Positions 57,169-64,000 of a stretch of DNA of 64,000 bases are shown here, piece by piece. The position numbers and the translations under genes are program-made. Under the pieces are notes generated by a model. The model had not been told where the DNA came from and did not search any database. It worked only from the letters and a program-made list of their open reading frames with translations. The DNA is from Pseudomonas rhizoryzae. Its GTDB lineage: Bacteria > Pseudomonadota > Gammaproteobacteria > Pseudomonadales > Pseudomonadaceae. The DNA lies in the NCBI RefSeq assembly GCF_005250615.1, contig NZ_SULM01000002.1:310001-374000 (forward strand). Reading direction: 5' to 3'. Every line of letters starts with the position of its first letter. Position 1 is the stretch's first letter.

Positions 57169-57912
57169 ATGGCCACCAAGAAAGCCCCACCCAAGCGCGG
57201 CGCCAGTCGCAATACCTCGGCTCCCAAGAAGCAGCCCCTGCCCGGCTGGGTCTGGCTCGCATCGGGACTGGCCATCGGTGCCTTCGTGGTCTTCTTGATG
57301 AAGCTCGAACCGGGCAACAAGGCAGTGCAACGCGCCAAGCCGGAAGAGGGTCGCCCGGCAGCTACCGCGGGCAATGGCAAGACGCCGGCCGCCGCGGCCA
57401 AGACCGAGGGCACGCCGCCCACGCCGATCAAGCCCAAGTACGACTTCTATACCCTGCTGCCGGAATCCGAGGTGATAGTGCCGCCGGACGCCGTGCCGCG
57501 CGCGCCGGCGGCCAAGCCGACCACCCCGGCCAAACCGGATGCCGCGACGGCGACAGCCCAACCCGGACAGCCGGGCCAGCCCGCCACCGCTACCCCGGCC
57601 ACGCCGGGTACCGCCCCAGGCCAGACCGCCACCCCAGCCAAGGAAGCGACCACCAAGGCCCAGCCGCCGGTGACCCTGTTCTTCCTGCAGGCCGGCTCCT
57701 TCCGCACCCAGGCCGATGCCGACCGGGTCCGCGCCCAGATCATCATGCTCGGCCAGGACGTGCGCGTGGAATCGGGCAAGGTCAAGGACGACACCTGGTA
57801 CCGGGTACTGGTGGGCCCCTACAGCGATCGCGACCAACTGACCCAGGCGCAGAAGCAACTCGCCGGCAGCGGCTTCAAGAATCTGTTGCTGCAACAGCGC
57901 CGCGGTCACTGA
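57169..57912 (+). CDS. FtsN-like SPOR-domain membrane protein
   Basis: The product is 247 residues. It has a basic cytoplasmic N-terminus, one membrane segment (about 24-43), a long Pro/Ala/Thr-rich periplasmic linker (about 50-165) and a C-terminal SPOR domain (FFLQAGSFRTQADADRVRA, GPYSDRDQLTQAQ). It resembles FtsN in layout, and the position between argS and hslV matches ftsN of enteric bacteria (priA...ftsN-hslVU). The name is not certain because sequence identity outside SPOR cannot be judged. Confidence 0.82.
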   Translation: MATKKAPPKRGASRNTSAPKKQPLPGWVWLASGLAIGAFVVFLMKLEPGNKAVQRAKPEEGRPAATAGNGKTPAAAAKTEGTPPTPIKPKYDFYTLLPESEVIVPPDAVPRAPAAKPTTPAKPDAATATAQPGQPGQPATATPATPGTAPGQTATPAKEATTKAQPPVTLFFLQAGSFRTQADADRVRAQIIMLGQDVRVESGKVKDDTWYRVLVGPYSDRDQLTQAQKQLAGSGFKNLLLQQRRGH

Positions 57913-57989
57913 GAGCCTGCCCACGGCCTGCTGCGCGTCGGCCAAACGGCGTTGAAAAGACCCTGGCCCGGCGAATCACCCCCGCGACG

Positions 57990-58018
57990 CTTGAAGGGCG
58001 GCGCGGCCATCCCCATAT
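57990..58018 (+). promoter_or_regulatory. Heat-shock (sigma-32) promoter for hslVU
   Basis: CTTGAA (57990-57995) and CCCCATAT (58011-58018) are separated by 15 bases. They match the sigma-32 consensus (CTTGAAA, then CCCCATNT) at the normal distance, 49 bases before the hslV start. The sigma factor itself is encoded at 6673-7527. Confidence 0.85.
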
Positions 58019-58066
58019 CTCCGCGTAACCGGGGCTGACCGCCCCAAGCAACGCGGAGAGATTCCC

Positions 58067-58600
58067 TTGACCACCATCGTTTCTGTACGCCGCAACGGCA
58101 AGGTCGTGATCGGCGGCGACGGCCAGGTTTCCCTGGGCAATACCGTCATGAAAGGCAACGCCAAGAAGGTCCGGCGGCTGTACCGGGGCGAGGTGCTGGC
58201 CGGTTTCGCCGGCGGTACCGCCGATGCCTTCACCCTCTTCGAGCGCTTCGAGGCGCAGCTCGAGAAGCACCAGGGCCATCTGGTCCGCGCCGCCGTCGAG
58301 CTGGCCAAGGACTGGCGCACCGACCGCGCCCTGCGCCGCCTGGAAGCCATGCTGGCGGTCGCCAACAAGGATGCCTCCCTGATCATCACCGGCAACGGTG
58401 ACGTGGTGGAGCCCGAGGAAGGCCTCATCGCCATGGGTTCCGGCGGCGCCTACGCCCAGGCCGCCGCCCGCGCGCTGCTGATGCACACCGATCTGAGCGC
58501 CCGCGAGATCGCCGAGACCGCCCTGAATATCGCCGGTGACATCTGCGTGTTCACCAACCGCAACCTGACCATCGAGGAGCTGGACGCGCCCCAGGCGTGA
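58067..58600 (+). CDS. hslV: ATP-dependent protease peptidase subunit HslV
   Basis: The product is 177 residues, starting at TTG 58067 with GGAGAG upstream. Removal of the first residue exposes the catalytic Thr of [19 protein letters not shown], the N-terminal nucleophile motif. Other family blocks are [17 protein letters not shown] and [17 protein letters not shown]. It forms the proteolytic double ring of the HslUV heat-shock protease and is followed 19 bases later by hslU. Confidence 0.97.
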   Translation: MTTIVSVRRNGKVVIGGDGQVSLGNTVMKGNAKKVRRLYRGEVLAGFAGGTADAFTLFERFEAQLEKHQGHLVRAAVELAKDWRTDRALRRLEAMLAVANKDASLIITGNGDVVEPEEGLIAMGSGGAYAQAAARALLMHTDLSAREIAETALNIAGDICVFTNRNLTIEELDAPQA

Positions 58601-58619
58601 TCCGGCTTAGAGACCGACC

Positions 58620-59969
<1,350 letters not shown>

Positions 59970-60236
59970 CGGTAGGTTTGGTGCCTGGTCGCCCTACAGG
60001 TGCCGATATATCCTGTAGGAGCAACTGGTCTATCGCAGCCATGGCCGCGATGGACCGTAGGTTGGGTTGAGACAGCTCTATCGTCGAAGCCCAACATTGC
60101 CTGTGTCCCGAGCCAATGTTGGGCTTCGCTGCGCTCAACCCAACCTACGGCGGCCTGTAGGAACGGCCGCAGCGGCGGACCGTTAGGGCCGCGATGGCCT
60201 CAGGTATAGACTGAAACGCCGCCCAGAGAACACAAC
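59970..60236. repeat. Repeat-rich spacer after hslU with a 96-base hairpin
   Basis: An imperfect inverted repeat at 60055-60150 has outer arms CCGTAGGTTGGGTTGAG and CTCAACCCAACCTACGG and inner arms CGAAGCCCAACATTG and CAATGTTGGGCTTCG around a short loop. It is flanked by REP-like GCGGCCATGGC-type sequences at about 60034-60050 and 60158-60199, related to those at 6376-6453. It could act as a terminator for hslVU or be a small mobile repeat. Confidence 0.75.
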
Positions 60237-60608
60237 ATGCGCACCCCCACCGCCATCCAGCTCCACAAGGCCTCGAAGACCCTCAGCGTCAGCTATGGTG
60301 CGGAAACCTTCGAGCTGCCCGCCGAATTCCTGCGGGTGCACTCGCCTTCGGCGGAGGTCCAGGGACACGGCAATCCGGTGCTGCAATTCGGCAAACAAAA
60401 CGTCGGTATCACCGCCGTGGAACCGGCCGGACGCTACGCCATCAAGCTGACCTTCGACGACGGCCACGACAGCGGTCTGTTCAGCTGGGACTATCTCTAC
60501 GAACTCGGCACTCGTCGCGACCAACTGTGGGCCGACTACCTAGAAAAACTGGCCCGCGCCGGCAAGACGCGGGATCCGCATGTCAGCGCGGTCAAGCTGA
60601 TGCTCTGA
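60237..60608 (+). CDS. DUF971 / gamma-butyrobetaine hydroxylase-like N-terminal domain protein
   Basis: This 123-residue protein consists of one DUF971 domain (IQLHKASKTLSVSYG, FELPAEFLRVHSPSAE, YAIKLTFDDGHDSGLFSWDYLYELG). The domain is the N-terminal unit of gamma-butyrobetaine hydroxylases but here stands alone. The function is unknown; links to iron-sulfur or metal handling have been suggested for the family. It follows hslU as in P. aeruginosa (PA5055-like). Confidence 0.88.
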   Translation: MRTPTAIQLHKASKTLSVSYGAETFELPAEFLRVHSPSAEVQGHGNPVLQFGKQNVGITAVEPAGRYAIKLTFDDGHDSGLFSWDYLYELGTRRDQLWADYLEKLARAGKTRDPHVSAVKLML

Positions 60609-60682
60609 GGCAGTTGGAACAACATTGCCGACCGACTGTGCTCGCGTTAACGTGCCAGTGTCCGTCCTGACAGGGCTTTCCC

Positions 60683-61312
60683 ATGTCATCGAGCCTGATT
60701 CTCGCCGCCGTCCTGGGCACGCTGCTGATCGGCGCCATGAGCCCTGGTCCCAGCTTCATCCTGATTTCCCGTATCGCCCTGGAGTCTTCGCGCCGTAGCG
60801 CCCTGGCAGCCGCCCTGGCCATGGGACTTGGCGCCGCGCTCTTTGCGGCCCTGGCACTGCTGGGTTTGACCGCCCTTCTGGTAAGTGTCGAATGGCTCTA
60901 TGGCCTCTTGCGCATCGCGGGCGGTCTCTACCTGCTGTATCTGGGCTGGCGGATCTGGCGCGGAGCCAGCCGGCCACTGGCAATTGCCGGCACGGCGGCG
61001 AACACCTCGATGAGCTCGGGACGAGCCCTTTGGCTGGGCCTGCTCACTCAATTGAGCAATCCCAAGACCGCTGTCGTCTATGTCAGCGTCTTCGCCTCCC
61101 TGGTGCCACCCTCGACGCCCAATTGGGTACTGCTCGTCCTGCCGCCGCTGGTCATGGCGCTGGAAGCTGGGTGGTACGCAGTCATTGCGCTAGCTTTTTC
61201 CGCACAGCGCCCGCAGGCGCTCTACTTACGCGCAAAAGGCGGGATCGATCGCTTTACCGGCGCGGTGCTAGGTCTAGTGGGCGCACGTCTACTGGCTGAA
61301 AGCTCACGCTAA
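60683..61312 (+). CDS. LysE/RhtB-family amino acid exporter
   Basis: This 209-residue protein has five to six membrane segments and the family motif IGAMSPGPSFILISRIAL near the N-terminus. A second family block is LGLLTQLSNPKTAVVYVSVF. It exports an amino acid or related metabolite that cannot be named from sequence. It stands where relatives such as P. aeruginosa carry the polyhydroxyalkanoate gene cluster. Confidence 0.85.
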   Translation: MSSSLILAAVLGTLLIGAMSPGPSFILISRIALESSRRSALAAALAMGLGAALFAALALLGLTALLVSVEWLYGLLRIAGGLYLLYLGWRIWRGASRPLAIAGTAANTSMSSGRALWLGLLTQLSNPKTAVVYVSVFASLVPPSTPNWVLLVLPPLVMALEAGWYAVIALAFSAQRPQALYLRAKGGIDRFTGAVLGLVGARLLAESSR

Positions 61313-61327
61313 AAAGCGCGCCCCGGC

Positions 61328-61606
61328 TCAGCTCGCCAGGGCCTTGTCCAGCTTACGCTCGATCTCCTTCTCGATCTGGCCGCTGAGCATCGAGAACATC
61401 ATCCCCAGGGTGGCCGCGACCCGCACGCGGTCTTCCGCCACCTCGATCCGGCCATCCACGCCACTGCGGGCGAACTTCAGGGTGTCGCCTTCCCAGGTGC
61501 AGGCCACGCCATAGTCACGCGTGAGTTTCTCGGCCAGTTGGTCGGTCTTCTGGCGCACGCTTTCCAGGCCGAGCGAGTGGCTGCGTTCGATGGTGATCTG
61601 GGACAT
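61328..61606 (-). CDS. Polyhydroxyalkanoic acid system family protein
   Basis: This 92-residue protein (MSQITIERSHSLGLESVRQK, then an amphipathic C-terminus GQIEKEIERKLDKAL) resembles small proteins annotated as PHA-system or PHA granule-region proteins beside the pha cluster. Here it is convergent with the LysE gene and no pha gene is present, so the name may be historical rather than functional. The divergent ubiE starts 150 bases away. Confidence 0.75.
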   Translation of the reverse strand: MSQITIERSHSLGLESVRQKTDQLAEKLTRDYGVACTWEGDTLKFARSGVDGRIEVAEDRVRVAATLGMMFSMLSGQIEKEIERKLDKALAS

Positions 61607-61756
61607 CGGGGAACTCCGGATAAGGGGCCCTGACTATAGCGAGGGCCCGCTGCGTCGCCAATCGCGAGAACCGAGCGGTCAGCCAGGTTTTAGCCAGGCA
61701 AGCCGGGCGATCGGCCTGCTAGAATGCCCTCTTGTCCCTGTCCCAGGTGTAGCCCC

Positions 61757-62527
61757 ATGAGCGATCCGCGCAAAGGCCCCGAGGCCGAATCCCAGACCCA
61801 CTTCGGCTACCAGAGCGTTCCGGAAAGCCAGAAGGCTTACAAGGTCGCGGAAGTCTTCCATTCGGTGGCCGCCAAGTACGATGTGATGAACGACCTGATG
61901 TCGGCGGGTATCCACCGGCTGTGGAAGAGATTCACCATCGAACTCTCCGGCGTGCGCCGGGGCAATCGGGTGCTGGACATCGCCGGCGGTACCGGCGACC
62001 TGACCAAGCAGTTCGCCCGTCTGGTCGGCCCCACCGGCGAGGTGGTCCTGGCCGACATCAACGACTCCATGCTCAAGGTTGGCCGCGATCGTCTGCTCGA
62101 CGAAGGCGTAACCAGCAACGTGCGCTTCGTCCAGGCGGACGCCGAGAAGCTACCCTTCCCCGACAACCACTTCGACTGCATCACCATCGCCTTCGGCCTG
62201 CGCAACGTCACCCACAAGGACCAGGCCCTGGCCTCCATGCTGCGCGTGCTCAAGCCCGGTGGCCGGCTGCTGGTGCTGGAATTCTCCAAGCCCACCAATC
62301 CGCTGGTCTCCAAGGCCTATGACGCCTACTCCTTCGGCTTCCTGCCGCTGATGGGCAAGCTGGTGGCCGGTGACGCCGACAGCTATCGCTACCTGGCCGA
62401 ATCCATCCGCATGCACCCCGACCAGCAGACCCTCAAGGCCATGATGGAGGAAACCGGCTTCGCCCGTGTCTCCTACCACAACATGACCGGCGGCGTGGTT
62501 GCCCTGCATCGGGGTATCAAACCCTGA
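61757..62527 (+). CDS. ubiE: Ubiquinone/menaquinone C-methyltransferase UbiE
   Basis: The product is 256 residues from ATG 61757 ([12 protein letters not shown]). SAM-binding motif I is [15 protein letters not shown]. Family signatures are [19 protein letters not shown] and [17 protein letters not shown]. It methylates the benzoquinol ring at C2 in ubiquinone synthesis. Its stop overlaps the ubiJ start by one base (TGATG). Confidence 0.97.
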   Translation: MSDPRKGPEAESQTHFGYQSVPESQKAYKVAEVFHSVAAKYDVMNDLMSAGIHRLWKRFTIELSGVRRGNRVLDIAGGTGDLTKQFARLVGPTGEVVLADINDSMLKVGRDRLLDEGVTSNVRFVQADAEKLPFPDNHFDCITIAFGLRNVTHKDQALASMLRVLKPGGRLLVLEFSKPTNPLVSKAYDAYSFGFLPLMGKLVAGDADSYRYLAESIRMHPDQQTLKAMMEETGFARVSYHNMTGGVVALHRGIKP

Positions 62528-63162
62528 TGGCGCTCGTCACCCAGGCGTTGCTGGCCGCGCTCGAGCGCGGCCTGAATCCCTTGCTGGCACTCGACCCGGT
62601 GGCCCTGCCGCGCCTGGCAGGCCTGACCGGTCGCGTCATAGCCGTGCAGGCCCGGCAGCCCAGCCTGCGCCTCTATGTCCTGCCGGCGGGTGACGGCCTG
62701 CACTTTGCCGCCCATCACGAGGGCGACATCGACTGCACCCTGAGTGCCCCGGCGACGCGCCTGGCCGAGCTGGCTCTCGCCCGTGACAAGCAGCGCGTAT
62801 TGCACCAGCCGGACGTACGCCTGGAAGGTGACAGCACCCTGCTGATCGAGCTGGCCGACATCCTGCAAAACCTGGAGTTGGATTGGCAGCACGAGGTCAG
62901 CCGTTGGCTGGGGCCGCTGCCGGCAGCCCTGCTGGGCGATCTGGCACGCCGTGGTCAAGCACTCGGCCAGCAGGGTCGCGACAGTCTGCAACTGACGCTG
63001 TCCAACTGGCTGAACGAGGAAAGCCGCCATCTCGTCGGTCGTCTCGAAGGCGAAGCTCGCTTCGCCGAAATCGATGCCCTGCGCCTGGACGTGGACCGCC
63101 TCGAAGCCCGTCTCGACCGCCTGGGCGCTGCCCGCAACGCCAGGGATAACCCCGACGAATGA
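62527..63162 (+). CDS. ubiJ: Ubiquinone biosynthesis accessory factor UbiJ (SCP2 domain)
   Basis: The product is 211 residues. An N-terminal SCP2-like lipid-binding domain (about 15-110) is followed by a C-terminal coiled coil ([19 protein letters not shown]). UbiJ binds ubiquinone intermediates as part of the soluble Ubi complex. The ubiE-ubiJ-ubiB gene order with overlaps on both sides supports the call. Confidence 0.93.
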   Translation: MALVTQALLAALERGLNPLLALDPVALPRLAGLTGRVIAVQARQPSLRLYVLPAGDGLHFAAHHEGDIDCTLSAPATRLAELALARDKQRVLHQPDVRLEGDSTLLIELADILQNLELDWQHEVSRWLGPLPAALLGDLARRGQALGQQGRDSLQLTLSNWLNEESRHLVGRLEGEARFAEIDALRLDVDRLEARLDRLGAARNARDNPDE

Positions 63163-64000
63163 AGCTGTTCGCTGCTCTCAGCCGCCTGCTGCGGATCCTC
63201 TTCGTGGTCATCCGCTATCGGCTCGACGATATCGTCTTCGCCCTGCCACTGCCCTGGTACCTGCGCGCCACCCGCTACTTCATGCCCTGGCGCTGGCTGC
63301 CGCGCCCGAGCAAGACCCTGCCGCGCGGCGCCCGGCTGCGCCTGGCCCTGGAAGGCCTGGGGCCGGTGTTCATCAAGTTCGGTCAGATCCTTTCCACCCG
63401 GCGCGACCTGATGCCCGAAGATATCGCCGACGAGCTGATGTTCCTGCAGGACAAGGTGCCACCCTTTCCCCCGGAAAAGGCCGTGGCGCTCATCGAGTCC
63501 CAGCTCGGGGTGCCACTGCAACAGGCCTTCGCCCGCTTCGACCATCAGCCGCTGGCCTCGGCCTCGGTGGCCCAGGTGCACGCCGCTCAGCTGCGCACTG
63601 GCGAGGAAGTGGTGGTCAAGGTGGTACGCCCCGGTTTGAAAGGCATCATCAGCCAGGACATCGCCTGGCTGTTCCTGCTGGCCCGTACCGCTGAAAAGCT
63701 CTCCGCGGAAGCGCGCCGGCTGCATCCGATGGACGTGGTCAGTGACTACGAAAAAACCATCTACGACGAACTCGACCTGCTGCGCGAAGCCGCCAACTCC
63801 AGCCAGCTGCGGCGCAACTTCGAGGGCTCCGAGCGCCTCTATGTGCCGCAGATCTACTGGGACTGGTGCCGCGAGCGGGTGCTGGTCATGGAGCGCATCT
63901 ACGGCATTCCGGTGACCGATCTGGCCGCGCTGCGCGACCAGGGGACCGACTTCAAGCTGCTGGCCGAGCGCGGGGTGGAAATCTTCTTCACCCAGGTATT
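63159..64000 (+). CDS. ubiB: Ubiquinone biosynthesis ATPase-like kinase UbiB (3' end missing)
   Basis: The frame opens at ATG 63159, overlapping the ubiJ stop (ATGA), and runs out of the window after about 280 codons of an expected 530 or so. Visible are the [19 protein letters not shown] block with the KxGQ motif and the alanine-rich nucleotide loop [23 protein letters not shown] is the lysine strand and [13 protein letters not shown] a further block. UbiB belongs to the atypical ADCK/ABC1 kinases and helps extract lipid intermediates from the membrane. The C-terminal membrane segments are outside the window. Confidence 0.95.
   Translation, partial: MKLFAALSRLLRILFVVIRYRLDDIVFALPLPWYLRATRYFMPWRWLPRPSKTLPRGARLRLALEGLGPVFIKFGQILSTRRDLMPEDIADELMFLQDKVPPFPPEKAVALIESQLGVPLQQAFARFDHQPLASASVAQVHAAQLRTGEEVVVKVVRPGLKGIISQDIAWLFLLARTAEKLSAEARRLHPMDVVSDYEKTIYDELDLLREAANSSQLRRNFEGSERLYVPQIYWDWCRERVLVMERIYGIPVTDLAALRDQGTDFKLLAERGVEIFFTQV

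Noticed and set aside
55351-57945. An 864-codon open frame antisense to argS and the SPOR gene
   Set aside because: argS and the SPOR protein are well supported on the plus strand; the antisense product is Gly/Arg/His-rich shadow sequence.

Overview
The window is 64 kb of a GC-rich gammaproteobacterial chromosome. Gene content, order and protein sequences point to Pseudomonas: rpoH-ftsXEY, ptsP-rppH, gltBD-damX-aroBK-pilQPONM, ponA, priA-argS-hslVU and ubiE-ubiJ-ubiB. The absence of a PHA synthase cluster beside ubiE would fit a lineage such as P. oryzihabitans/psychrotolerans, but that species guess is inference. Almost all of the window is core housekeeping DNA. Many starts are GTG or TTG, and many gene junctions overlap by 1-4 bases.

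Layout. (1) 1-18.4 kb: end of hemW, a DUF3392 membrane protein, a PAS-GGDEF-EAL protein, trmB, thiG-thiS, a DUF423 protein, mtgA, a cluster of palindromic repeats, rpoH, ftsX-ftsE-ftsY, a pair of M16 peptidases with rsmD and a YheT-like hydrolase, coaD, a ferredoxin, a small exported protein, lgt and a TSUP permease. (2) 18.4-25.7 kb: an AT-rich island between the TSUP gene and ptsP. It carries a TraG/VirD4-type coupling ATPase, a DUF2235 (Tle1-like) lipase-fold protein with a KfrB-like tail, a small exported protein that is probably its immunity partner, a fragment of a second copy of that partner, and a decayed IS30-family insertion sequence. (3) 25.7-31.5 kb: ptsP, rppH, an MFS transporter and an Ldh-family imine reductase. 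(4) 31.5-64 kb: hemE, cynS, gltD-gltB, damX-aroB-aroK-pilQ-P-O-N-M, ponA, a short malic enzyme, a thermonuclease-like gene coupled to rpmE, priA, argS, a SPOR protein, hslV-hslU behind a sigma-32-type promoter, a DUF971 protein, a LysE exporter, a PHA-system-like protein, ubiE-ubiJ and the start of ubiB.

How the genes work together. The core blocks serve cell-wall growth and division (mtgA, ponA, ftsXEY, SPOR proteins), type IV pilus assembly (pilMNOPQ), ammonia assimilation (gltBD), the shikimate pathway (aroBK), heat shock (rpoH and its likely target hslVU) and ubiquinone synthesis (ubiE-J-B).

The most interesting part is the island. It pairs a lone secretion/conjugation coupling protein with a putative lipase toxin and a signal-peptide-bearing putative immunity protein. 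No other secretion-channel gene lies nearby, and an immunity-gene fragment shows past turnover. Other points of note: loss of the PHA cluster, a terminator hairpin embedded in the coding start of the nuclease gene after rpmE, and a join of two gene blocks that are far apart in P. aeruginosa PAO1.
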